DNA of 64,000 bases from Chthonomonas sp. (GTDB lineage: Bacteria; Armatimonadota; Fimbriimonadia; Fimbriimonadales; Fimbriimonadaceae): NCBI GenBank assembly GCA_016788115.1, contig JAEURR010000003.1, positions 124,001 to 188,000 of the forward strand. The letters run 5' to 3'. Numbering within the stretch: position 1 is the stretch's first letter; every line of letters begins with the position of its first letter. The notes beneath the pieces were generated by a model. The model had not been told where the DNA came from. It searched no databases and saw only the letters and a program-made list of their open reading frames with translations. The position numbers were made by a program, and so were the translations under genes. Positions 1 through 7,460 of this stretch are shown in pieces.

Positions 1-2
1 TC

Positions 3-89
3 CCTCAGGACGGAGGAAGCGGGGGTGCATCGAGCGCGGGCGACCCCGGCACCGGAGATCCCGTAGAAACGCCACCGACGGGTCAGTAG
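3..89 (+). CDS. C-terminal tail of a gene entering from the left edge (partial)
   Basis: Reading from base 3, one frame stays open to a TAG at 87-89 and encodes a Gly/Pro/Asp/Thr-rich tail (PQDGGSGGASSAGDP..., ending PPTGQ). Such a composition suits the disordered end of a larger protein, but no domain is present, so function cannot be assigned. It would converge on the DUF2779 gene and overlap its stop codon by 7 bases. The alternative is that this is simply non-coding sequence past the minus-strand gene. Confidence 0.35.
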   Translation, partial: PQDGGSGGASSAGDPGTGDPVETPPTGQ

Positions 90-1564
90 TTCGCGATTCG
101 TTGCAGCTCGCGGATCAGCGCGATCAGCGCTTCTGTGTCCCGTTTGCAGTACTCAAGCAGGTTCGCCGCGATGTCGTCTGCGACTTCGGGCGGCGTTTCG
201 GGCAACATCAGCTCTGCGTACATCGCCTGGGCCGTCCCGCCATCGCGGATCTCCAGATCGCCGTACCCAAGCTCTGGTATGAGAGTGCCGATCACCGTCT
301 TGAGCCGGACGTTGCCGCGAAACCCGGGACGATAAATGCATTCGCGAACAATCGCAAGCAAGTCCACCACCCCTGACTCGAAGTAGGGGAGTAGCGCACT
401 TGCACCGGCGACGTGGTCCCGGGCCAGATCCTGGATCTGAGAACGCTCGAACGTCAAGTTGTACACCACGCGGGTCTTTGAGCCTTCCACGGCCGCGAGC
501 AGCGCGGACGCGAATGGCTCTCGCGGGTCGCCCGGCTCTCGCCAAAGAAACTCGCTATGAACGGGAATCGCGTCTTCTGAATCTAACCGATGGGCCGAAA
601 ACTGTACGCTCACTTGCTGGTTCGGGCGGGTGTTCTGAAGCCGTGGAATAGCCCATTTCGCCGCCTCGAAGTCGACGCAAACGGCGGGGTACTCGATCTC
701 TGCGAGTCGACGCGTTAGGTTAGGCGAGTTGAACCCCTCACCCGTCTGGAAAACTCCCCACGCAAGCTTCTGGGTCGGCGTGACTTCTACTTCGCTCAGC
801 TGTGTGATCGAAGACTTGCCGCAGTCCTGAAACCTCTTGAACTTGCTCGCGGTAAGGCCCGGGAGGAAGAGAATGCTGTCGATCGGGATCTCGCCCACAC
901 AGTGCTCACGAAAGTCGCACTCCTTGCAGGCGGGTTTAAGCTCCGCCGCGGGCATTTCCGCGTCGGCGAGGATGTCGAGGACCTCGTCCGACCGATCCCA
1001 TAGTTCCGGTCCTCGCTCTTCGGCGAGACCGGTCACGTCAACCCGCACGAAGAGATCTTCCAATCGATGCTCGCCGCCGGGGTAGACGTATGCCTTGTCA
1101 AACATGAGAAGATCGCAACCAACGACTGGCACCCCGGCTCGTCGCAGAACTTCGTATTGGAACGTGATGTCCACGGTCGCGGTGCCCTTCACCTCGGCCT
1201 TCTCCACGTCGTATCCGGCGGACTTGACCTCGACGATACGCCATCCGCCCTCGACAGGCTCCAAGATGTCTACCCGCGCCATCCGACGGTCGTGCACGAA
1301 GGTCGCCTCGAACAGCGGCACCCTTTGCTCCATCAATTCGAAGCACCGCGCCATGCCCGCTTCCATGTCGCGGTCAACCCGCATTGCCTCGATCCCGCCG
1401 GGGAAAAGCCGGCGCGCAACCATGCCCACTTCCCGCCCTTCGGCGAATCGTTGTTGCAGACTCGCATCGGGTGGACGCTGAAGCTCGCGGTGGTAGGTCG
1501 CGTAGTGGACCTTCCTCGCGCAGTCCTGAGCGATCATGTACAGCCGTTTGTTCAGGACGAACAT
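83..1564 (-). CDS. DUF2779 family protein, Cas4/AddB-like nuclease joined to a DEDD-like domain
   Basis: This 493-residue protein has the hallmarks of a PD-(D/E)XK nuclease with an iron-sulfur cluster. Asp99 (RVDI) and Glu112-x-Lys114 (VEVKSAG) match the nuclease core. Cys15 together with Cys213, Cys216 and Cys222 (C-x2-C-x5-C) match the four-cysteine cluster of Cas4 and AddB. The C-terminal half (about 290-490) is the DUF2779 region; VDFE at 297-300, VDLL near 400 and CKRDTEAL near 473-480 resemble DEDD 3'-5' exonuclease motifs (inference). It is the last gene of a minus-strand run, only 3 bases after fumarylacetoacetase. A role in DNA or RNA processing is likely; the substrate is unknown. 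There are no cas genes nearby. Confidence 0.8.
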   Translation of the reverse strand: MFVLNKRLYMIAQDCARKVHYATYHRELQRPPDASLQQRFAEGREVGMVARRLFPGGIEAMRVDRDMEAGMARCFELMEQRVPLFEATFVHDRRMARVDILEPVEGGWRIVEVKSAGYDVEKAEVKGTATVDITFQYEVLRRAGVPVVGCDLLMFDKAYVYPGGEHRLEDLFVRVDVTGLAEERGPELWDRSDEVLDILADAEMPAAELKPACKECDFREHCVGEIPIDSILFLPGLTASKFKRFQDCGKSSITQLSEVEVTPTQKLAWGVFQTGEGFNSPNLTRRLAEIEYPAVCVDFEAAKWAIPRLQNTRPNQQVSVQFSAHRLDSEDAIPVHSEFLWREPGDPREPFASALLAAVEGSKTRVVYNLTFERSQIQDLARDHVAGASALLPYFESGVVDLLAIVRECIYRPGFRGNVRLKTVIGTLIPELGYGDLEIRDGGTAQAMYAELMLPETPPEVADDIAANLLEYCKRDTEALIALIRELQRIANY

Positions 1565-1567
1565 GCG

Positions 1568-2881
1568 TTACAGCGCTGGCTCGATGGTGCTTCGCACTTC
1601 GCCGAAACCGATGCGGACTCCGTCCTTCTCACCCCAAGCGCGCATGACGACCGTATCCCCGTCCTCGATGAACGACCGCTGTTCGCCCGTTTCTTTCATG
1701 ACGAGCGGCTTGGTCCCGCGCCAACTCAACTCCAGCATCGAACCAAACTGATCTTCCTCGGGTCCGCTTATGGTCCCGCTAGCATACAGATCGCCCGGCT
1801 CAATCGGGGTGCCGTTGCTCAGCTGGTGCGCCAATTGCTGGGTCATGGACCAATACAGGTAACTCATGTTGCTGCGGCAAATCACCTGTTCCTCGCTCAT
1901 CTTTTCGGTCTGCAACGAGACCTCAAGCTGGATGTCGTAGTGGCACGGGCCCTTGGTCCGCAGGTACTCCAGTGGCGCAGGGTCCTGGGTCATGCCCTGC
2001 ACTCGGAACGGCTCTAGCGCATCGAGCGAGACAAGGAACGGGCTGATACTCGTGGCGAAGCTCTTGGCAAGGAACGGTCCCAGCGGCTGGTACTCCCACC
2101 GCTGGATGTCGCGCGCGGACCAGTCGTTCACGATGACAAGGCCGTTGATCATCGACTCAGCATCCTCAATCCCCACCTTGGAACCGAGACTCACCTCTTC
2201 TCCGACGAAGAACCCCATTTCAAGTTCAAAGTCGAGTTCGCGAGTCGGTCCGAAAATGGGCGGACCGTCGGCGGGCTTCAGTTGGCCATTTGGACGCACG
2301 ATGTTCTCGCCACTCGTCACCACGCTGCTGGCCCGGCCGTTGTAGCCGATGGGCAAATGCTTATAGTTCGGGAGTAGCGGCGGCTGGTCGGGGCGGAACA
2401 TCTTGCCTACGTTGCTGGCATGATGAATCCCTGAATAGAAATCCACAAACGCCCGCAGTGCGCCCGGCGGATCGAGCCACACACCCGATTGCGGGATCAA
2501 GGCCTGCTGCATTGCCTCGTGGTCGCGGATGAACACCCGATCAAATCGGAGCAGTTCAAAAGCAAAACTGCGCAGTTCTCGCAGGTCGTAGACCGTCGGA
2601 GAGAAGAACGCATCGAAGGCGCGAATATTCTCGGCAAACTCTTCTTGGCGGAAGGCCGCAAGTTCGGTGCCTAACGGAATGTACGAGGTCAGTTCGCTAT
2701 CGAGAATCGGCTGGAAATCTAGGATGTAGTCGCCGATGGCCACGCCCACAAACAGCCCTTCCTCGGCACTGCGGTCCTTACGCTGTCCGGTCACGAACGG
2801 AAGGTTCTGAATCGGAAAATCAGACCCGGCAGAGACATCGACCCAGGTGCGGGCATTGGCGGGAATGATAAAGCGTTCCAT
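1568..2881 (-). CDS. fahA: Fumarylacetoacetase
   Basis: The 437-residue protein matches fumarylacetoacetase (EC 3.7.1.2), which hydrolyses 4-fumarylacetoacetate to fumarate and acetoacetate, the last step of tyrosine and homogentisate catabolism. Visible family segments are HHASNVGKMFRP with the catalytic-region histidine, the metal-binding ELDFELEMGFFVG acidic stretch and NDWSARDIQRWEYQPLGPF. Length fits the bacterial and eukaryotic enzymes. It lies 5 bases downstream of an unrecognised gene and 3 bases upstream of the DUF2779 gene, so the three are probably cotranscribed. Homogentisate dioxygenase and maleylacetoacetate isomerase are not in the window. Confidence 0.95.
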   Translation of the reverse strand: MERFIIPANARTWVDVSAGSDFPIQNLPFVTGQRKDRSAEEGLFVGVAIGDYILDFQPILDSELTSYIPLGTELAAFRQEEFAENIRAFDAFFSPTVYDLRELRSFAFELLRFDRVFIRDHEAMQQALIPQSGVWLDPPGALRAFVDFYSGIHHASNVGKMFRPDQPPLLPNYKHLPIGYNGRASSVVTSGENIVRPNGQLKPADGPPIFGPTRELDFELEMGFFVGEEVSLGSKVGIEDAESMINGLVIVNDWSARDIQRWEYQPLGPFLAKSFATSISPFLVSLDALEPFRVQGMTQDPAPLEYLRTKGPCHYDIQLEVSLQTEKMSEEQVICRSNMSYLYWSMTQQLAHQLSNGTPIEPGDLYASGTISGPEEDQFGSMLELSWRGTKPLVMKETGEQRSFIEDGDTVVMRAWGEKDGVRIGFGEVRSTIEPAL

Positions 2882-2886
2882 GGTCG

Positions 2887-3768
2887 TTAGTTGAGGAGGC
2901 CGAAGGCGTTGAGATCGTCATTGGGCTCGTCGATCGAACACGAGCCAATCGAAGCAAAGACTTGCCGGAAGTCGTGAATTTGGGAAGTGGTGACGGAGTG
3001 CTCTCGCCAACCGATCGTCTCCGAATCAAACCGGAATGCGTCAATGGCGGTCTCTTCGAGCAGCGCAGCGAGTTCGGATCGCGACAAATCGTGCTGCATC
3101 GCCAAGCAACCGCCGATGAGGACGTTAAGGAACCCATGCTCGCACGCGTCAAGGGTGGGGTGCTTGTGGCGCACCGGATGGTGCAGGCCCGCGGTCATCT
3201 TGTAGGTGAGGTCCAGCTGGGTGCACTCCTGAATGAACGAAGCGAGCTGATCCGGAGCAGGGTAGGCCGCCGCCTCCAGTCCGCCCACCCGCGCCTTCGC
3301 GCCCAGCGTATCGGCCTCCGCGAGCATGTGAAGCGACTCCTCAAATCCCTCGCCCAGAGGAACCTCCACGAACGCCTCTTCGAAACCCGCCGTGGCGATA
3401 TGGTCCAGCTGCTTCGCACTCATTTCGCCCGTTTGACCCTTGACTTCGTACCCCTCGACGTAGGCCGCGCCTTTCGCACCTGCCTCGAACATCTCGATCG
3501 CCAGCAGGTCCTGACGGAACCCCTCAATCGACGTCCCGAGCACCGTTAGTCGGAACGGATCGTCGGAGTTCGCAACCGATTTTGCCTCTGCCCAGAAGTC
3601 GTTCAGCCAGGCAATAGGGCACACCATGCGCCGGACGAGCCAGGCTTGGTCGCTCGTGCGCAGCTGGGCGTATTCGTGCACGGCCGAATCCATCGACAAG
3701 GCTGCCGGTGGGAAAAGGCCCGCATAATCGAAAACGCTATGCAACAAGGCACGAATCGGCGGATTCAT
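2887..3768 (-). CDS. Conserved protein of unknown function upstream of fumarylacetoacetase
   Basis: A 293-residue soluble protein with no signal peptide or membrane segment. It has alternating hydrophobic strands and acidic helices that could form a TIM-barrel-like fold (inference), and a distinctive segment MTAGLHHPVRHKH followed by HGFLNVL, rich in histidines that could bind a metal or a phosphate. I do not recognise the family. It sits 27 bases after glpX and 5 bases before fahA, so a link to aromatic amino acid breakdown or central carbon metabolism is possible, but only by position. Confidence 0.8.
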   Translation of the reverse strand: MNPPIRALLHSVFDYAGLFPPAALSMDSAVHEYAQLRTSDQAWLVRRMVCPIAWLNDFWAEAKSVANSDDPFRLTVLGTSIEGFRQDLLAIEMFEAGAKGAAYVEGYEVKGQTGEMSAKQLDHIATAGFEEAFVEVPLGEGFEESLHMLAEADTLGAKARVGGLEAAAYPAPDQLASFIQECTQLDLTYKMTAGLHHPVRHKHPTLDACEHGFLNVLIGGCLAMQHDLSRSELAALLEETAIDAFRFDSETIGWREHSVTTSQIHDFRQVFASIGSCSIDEPNDDLNAFGLLN

Positions 3769-3795
3769 GCCTAGAAGGTACCTGTTTGGGGGGCC

Positions 3796-4740
3796 TCAAT
3801 CCCGGTGCATCGTCGCGATTCTGCGGACCGTATGGGTCGCCGAATTCATGACGATCGATTCGGTCATTGCGTAGTCGCGACCGTACCGCACGCCCTTCAG
3901 CATGTCGCCGCTGGTAACGCCCGTCGCACAGAAAATCAGGTCGCCAGAAGCCAGATCATCGGTGTTGAAAACACGGTCAATGTCACCTTCGACCATCTGC
4001 TCGGCGCGACGTCGCTGCTCGTCCGTTGAGAACTTCAGACGGGCCTGGATTTCTCCACCCATGCACTGGACGGCCGCGGCCGAGATCACACCTTCGGGAG
4101 CGCCACCGATGCCCATTAGACCGTCGACGCCGCTATCGGGGTCCAACGCCGCAATCGCAACGCTCAGATCTCCGTCTGGGATGAGGTGAACGCGCGCACC
4201 CGCATCCCGGATTTCTTTGATCAGGTCGTCGTGCCGGGGTCGTTCCAAGATGCCGATCGTGAGTTCGTCCATTTCCTTGCCAAGCGCTTTGGCCATGAGG
4301 CGGAGATTGACGCGCGGCGGGACGGTGATGTCGATCACGCCCCGACACTCTGCGCCGACAGCGAGCTTCTCCATGTAGCAGTCGGGCGCGTGCATGAGTT
4401 TGCCGCTCCCTTCGATACAGGCGGCGAGAACGGAGATCGAGTTCGGGGTCCCGTTCGCGCAGAGGTTGGTTCCCTCCAGCGGGTCAACGGCGATATGGAC
4501 GTTTGGCCCTTCGCCACCGCCGAGCTTCTCACCGATGTAGAGCATCGGCGCTTCGTCGCGCTCGCCCTCACCAATGACGATCGTGCCGCACATCGGCAGC
4601 TCGTTCAGCGTTTGGCGCATGGCGGTGCAGGCGGCATCGTCTGCCTCATCCCGCTTCCCCTTCCCTACCCAGCGCGCGCACGCAAGCGCGGCGGCTTCGG
4701 TGACCGACAGAAACTCAAGATCAAAACTACCCTTCTTCAT
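3796..4740 (-). CDS. glpX: Class II fructose-1,6-bisphosphatase
   Basis: The 314-residue protein is a GlpX-type fructose-1,6-bisphosphatase (EC 3.1.3.11), which makes fructose 6-phosphate in gluconeogenesis. Family motifs include GTIVIGEGERDEAPML near 55-70, the metal-site DPLEGTNLCANG and the PDGDLSVAIAAL segment. The length is typical. The ATG at 4740 is preceded by AAGGGG with about 7 bases of spacing, a convincing ribosome binding site. It is probably the first gene of the minus-strand run leading into the unknown gene and fahA. A sedoheptulose bisphosphatase side activity, seen in some GlpX enzymes, cannot be excluded. Confidence 0.95.
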   Translation of the reverse strand: MKKGSFDLEFLSVTEAAALACARWVGKGKRDEADDAACTAMRQTLNELPMCGTIVIGEGERDEAPMLYIGEKLGGGEGPNVHIAVDPLEGTNLCANGTPNSISVLAACIEGSGKLMHAPDCYMEKLAVGAECRGVIDITVPPRVNLRLMAKALGKEMDELTIGILERPRHDDLIKEIRDAGARVHLIPDGDLSVAIAALDPDSGVDGLMGIGGAPEGVISAAAVQCMGGEIQARLKFSTDEQRRRAEQMVEGDIDRVFNTDDLASGDLIFCATGVTSGDMLKGVRYGRDYAMTESIVMNSATHTVRRIATMHRD

Positions 4741-4803
4741 GTTCGAACCCCTTTGTTCGGCAAAGTGTTGCTACAAGGGTAGCACGAATCGGGTCGCGCC
4801 CCC

Positions 4804-5457
4804 TCAGAACGTACAACCCGCAGCCGGCTTGTCCGGTGCCCCAGTCAGGTCGATTTGCGGGCCAGTTTTTTCGCCCAGTTGCCGCGCGAGCACGTCCGAC
4901 ATCGCTTGCACCATGGTCCGCGAGTACCCGGGAAAGACCTCGACAATCTTACGATCCTTGCTCACCACCACACTGTAGGCGGCGGTGGCGATCTTGTAGC
5001 TCTGAATGATCATCAAGTCGGGATCGCTCAAGATGGGCGCGGGGAACGTGTTCAGCCGCTTCCACTTTGCGGCTTCTTCCGGGATCGTATTCGCGATCCC
5101 GATCACCGCCACTCGATCCCCGTACGCCTTGGCAATTTGCTCGATGAACGGCTCGGCGGAAACGCAGCAAGGACAGTCCTTCTGGATGAAATAGAGCAGC
5201 GCGGGCTTACCCTTCGCAAGGTTATCCAGGGACTGAGGATTGCCGTTCTCGTCGGGCAGTTTGAAGTCCGGAGCGGTCGCGCCCGCCTGCAGGAACGCCG
5301 TCTTCTTCATGTCCGGAGTCACCGGGTGGACAACGCTCGGATCCACGATTGCCGATTTCGGGTCCGTGGAGCTGTGCCGCTCTTGGGTCACATCGGCCGG
5401 GGGCGACGAACAGCCTCCGAGGATGCACAGACAAGCGACGAAAAAAAGGCTTCGCAT
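4804..5457 (-). CDS. Thioredoxin-fold (redoxin/TlpA-like) lipoprotein
   Basis: The protein of about 217 residues begins with a lipoprotein signal peptide (MRSLFFVACLCILGGC), so it is likely tethered to the outer face of a membrane. I chose the start at 5457 because it begins the signal peptide; an ATG 6 codons upstream is possible. The mature part is a redoxin domain: LQAGATAPDFKLPDENG, then KKDCPCCVSAEPF with a CPCC active-site region in place of the usual CxxC, then AVIGIANTIPEEAAKW. It may reduce disulfides or peroxides in the periplasm. It ends in a Cys-containing tail (AAGCTF). It stands alone, divergent from pspA. Confidence 0.85.
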   Translation of the reverse strand: MRSLFFVACLCILGGCSSPPADVTQERHSSTDPKSAIVDPSVVHPVTPDMKKTAFLQAGATAPDFKLPDENGNPQSLDNLAKGKPALLYFIQKDCPCCVSAEPFIEQIAKAYGDRVAVIGIANTIPEEAAKWKRLNTFPAPILSDPDLMIIQSYKIATAAYSVVVSKDRKIVEVFPGYSRTMVQAMSDVLARQLGEKTGPQIDLTGAPDKPAAGCTF

Positions 5458-5536
5458 AGGTCCACTTACGAGCATATCCGAACCTATGGGTACCTCGCCG
5501 GTCCTACTCCTGCAACCTAGCCAAGTGGGGGGTGTG

Positions 5537-5542
5537 TATAAT
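5537..5542 (+). promoter_or_regulatory. Likely -10 element of the pspA promoter
   Basis: A perfect TATAAT lies 44 bases before the TTG start chosen for pspA. It overlaps a GTG codon at 5532 in the same frame, which argues that the GTG is not the translation start because transcription would begin near 5549. No good -35 hexamer is visible at the expected distance, so activation by a regulator or an alternative sigma factor is possible. Confidence 0.5.
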
Positions 5543-5585
5543 TGACGCTAGCCCGCCGCAGCGTCGCCGGGCTAGGAACACCGTT

Positions 5586-6347
5586 TTGAAAAGATTCTTT
5601 GCATGGCTAAAAGCTCTCTTTAACCGAGGCATGGACAAACTCGAAGACCCCGAGCTGATGCTCGATCAGGCTCGACGCGACATGTCCGAGGCCCTTCGTC
5701 AGAATCGGGAGAAGGCCGTGCAGGCCATCACTCAGAAGAACCGGCTCCAGACGATGCTCGACGAGCAAACCCGCCGCAGCGCACAACTGGAGCAGCAAGC
5801 GACCGTCGCCCTCAAGCAAGGCAACCGCGACCTCGCTCGCCAGTTCATGCGCGAGAAGCAGAGCGCCGACACCGCCGTAGAGCAGCTCAAGGGAACGTAC
5901 GCTGCTGCACTCGAGACGGTCGAGCAGGTGAAGGTAGCCATCAAGCGCCAGGAAGAGGAAGTTCGCAAAAAGACCGCCGAGGCCCTTGCGATGAAGGCCC
6001 AATGGAAGCAGGCGCAGATTCAAGAGTCAATCACCAAAGCGCTGCAGGGTCTGACTTTCGAGAGCGAATACGAAGGCTCGTTTGCCGCCGCACGCGAGAA
6101 GATCCAGAACAAGCAGGCCGAGGCTTCGGCTCGCACCGAGATGTTCAGCGGAAGCGTACAGGGCAAGATGATGAGCATGGAAGACCAGGCGATGGACATG
6201 GCCGCCGAAGAAGAGCTAAAGAAGCTTGAGGAGCGACTTGGCGTCGCAACCCCAACCGTCGCCGAAGCTGGCACCGTCGAGGTGACCACCGATGTCGATG
6301 CCCAACTCGACGAACTGGAGAAGAAGCTGAATCAGGGTCAGTCGTAA
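5586..6347 (+). CDS. pspA: PspA/IM30 family membrane-stress protein
   Basis: About 253 residues, almost entirely charged coiled coil, starting with the amphipathic helix MKRFFAWLKALFNRG typical of PspA/IM30/Vipp1 proteins. These ESCRT-III-like proteins bind and protect damaged inner membranes. The PEDPELMLDQ-type motif just after the helix (LEDPELMLDQARRDM) is the family signature. The TTG at 5586 is the best start: AGGA lies about 8 bases upstream and a TATAAT box upstream excludes the earlier GTG. There is no pspBC or sigma-54 activator next to it. A terminator hairpin follows directly. Confidence 0.92.
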   Translation: MKRFFAWLKALFNRGMDKLEDPELMLDQARRDMSEALRQNREKAVQAITQKNRLQTMLDEQTRRSAQLEQQATVALKQGNRDLARQFMREKQSADTAVEQLKGTYAAALETVEQVKVAIKRQEEEVRKKTAEALAMKAQWKQAQIQESITKALQGLTFESEYEGSFAAAREKIQNKQAEASARTEMFSGSVQGKMMSMEDQAMDMAAEEELKKLEERLGVATPTVAEAGTVEVTTDVDAQLDELEKKLNQGQS

Positions 6348-6367
6348 GAGTTTCTTACCCAAACGAG

Positions 6368-6402
6368 AATGGGCGGCCTGGAATCGATCCAGACCGCCCA
6401 TT
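6368..6402. terminator. Bidirectional terminator between pspA and the WD40 gene
   Basis: An inverted repeat AATGGGCGG...CCGCCCATT, extended inward by CTGGA/TCCAG, is followed on the plus strand by TTTTGTTTTG and preceded by A-containing sequence for the minus strand. It separates two convergent genes and can serve both. Confidence 0.85.
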
Positions 6403-6416
6403 TTGTTTTGTGCGAC

Positions 6417-7367
6417 TTACTTTGCTTGCGATGGGCTGACGGTGTTGATCTGAATCATGTCGCTCACCGTGCTGGAGATCATGTACTTCCCGTCCGCAGT
6501 GAAAGCGAGCGGAGCACCCACGGCCGACTGATCGTCCAGCCTGCCGACGGGCTTGAATCCGCTCAAGCTCCAGATGCGTACCGTCCGGTCTATGCTGCTG
6601 CTTGCGACAACGCGACCGTTCGGGGCGATTGCCACATGCATGACCATATCGTCATGGCCCGCCATGGTGCCGAGCGATTTGCCCGTCATCACGTCCCAGG
6701 CCGTGACGGCGTTGTCGCGCCCGCCGGTCACTCCGCGCGTCCCAGCCGCATTGATGGCAAAGTCTGAGATGCCGAGCCCTCTGTGGCCGCCGTACGACTT
6801 CTGGCCACCCGCCTTCGGATACACCATGAGACCCTGGCCAAGCGTCGCCGCGTAGAAGTTGCCGTTCTTAAGGTTGTAGGCGGCGGAAGCGACGTTCGCA
6901 CCCCCTCCGGGGATCTTCTTTAGTGGCTTGCCAGTGGCCACATCCCATACAATCAAAAAGTCGTCCCGCCCCGAGGTCACCAGCCGCTTGCCGTCCGAAC
7001 TGAAGCTGATTGAAATCACCCCGCGCGTATGGGCTGAAGTCCGAGTGAACTCTCGGATTTTCGCGCCGGTCTTCACGTTCCAAAGGTAGATGCGCGCGGT
7101 CTCATCGCCCGTGGCCAGAATCGTCCCCGCCGGGTTGAAGCCGAGGCCGTACACCGGCTGAGGATGGCCGACAAAGGACCGAACGGTACGCCCAGATACG
7201 GCATCGAAAATGCGGACCGAGCTGTCCTCCATGCTCGCCGCAAAGGTAGCTCCCTTGGGTGCGGCGCACACATTCAGAACTTGAAGGCCCGAGAGCACTT
7301 GTCGGCGGTTGACCGTGATCGGTTGCTGCGCCAAGAGCGCGGTGGTTATTACTGCGGTGATCATCAA
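6417..7367 (-). CDS. Exported WD40 repeat protein
   Basis: A 316-residue protein with a short hydrophobic N-terminus (MMITAVITTALLAQQ) that looks like a signal peptide. It then has five or six WD40 blades, for example GHPQPVYGLGFNPAGTILA ending in YLWNVKTG, HTRGVISISFSSDGKRL ending in IVWDVATG, and GHDDMVMHVAIAPNGRV ending in RIWSLSG. WD40 propellers are protein-interaction scaffolds; nothing identifies the partner. With about six blades it could form a small propeller by itself. It is monocistronic, convergent with pspA and divergent from the glucan phosphorylase gene. Confidence 0.88.
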   Translation of the reverse strand: MMITAVITTALLAQQPITVNRRQVLSGLQVLNVCAAPKGATFAASMEDSSVRIFDAVSGRTVRSFVGHPQPVYGLGFNPAGTILATGDETARIYLWNVKTGAKIREFTRTSAHTRGVISISFSSDGKRLVTSGRDDFLIVWDVATGKPLKKIPGGGANVASAAYNLKNGNFYAATLGQGLMVYPKAGGQKSYGGHRGLGISDFAINAAGTRGVTGGRDNAVTAWDVMTGKSLGTMAGHDDMVMHVAIAPNGRVVASSSIDRTVRIWSLSGFKPVGRLDDQSAVGAPLAFTADGKYMISSTVSDMIQINTVSPSQAK

Positions 7368-7405
7368 TCTGAAGACGCCTTGGCCATCGATTCAGCATGG
7401 TGATT

Positions 7406-7435
7406 TTGCGGAGTCCGTCCTGTGCGTGACATACT
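7406..7435 (+). promoter_or_regulatory. Possible promoter of the glucan phosphorylase gene
   Basis: TTGCGG (7406-7411) and CATACT (7430-7435) are separated by 18 bases, a reasonable match to a sigma-70 promoter. Transcription would start near 7442, leaving a leader of about 19 bases before the ATG at 7461. Pattern-based only. Confidence 0.35.
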
Positions 7436-7460
7436 GAATACGTATTCTCGGTGGTGATCC

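Noticed and set aside
1067-2017. 316-residue open frame on the plus strand across DUF2779 and fahA
   Set aside because: It is antisense to two well-supported genes, has no domain and a composition typical of a shadow frame in high-GC DNA.
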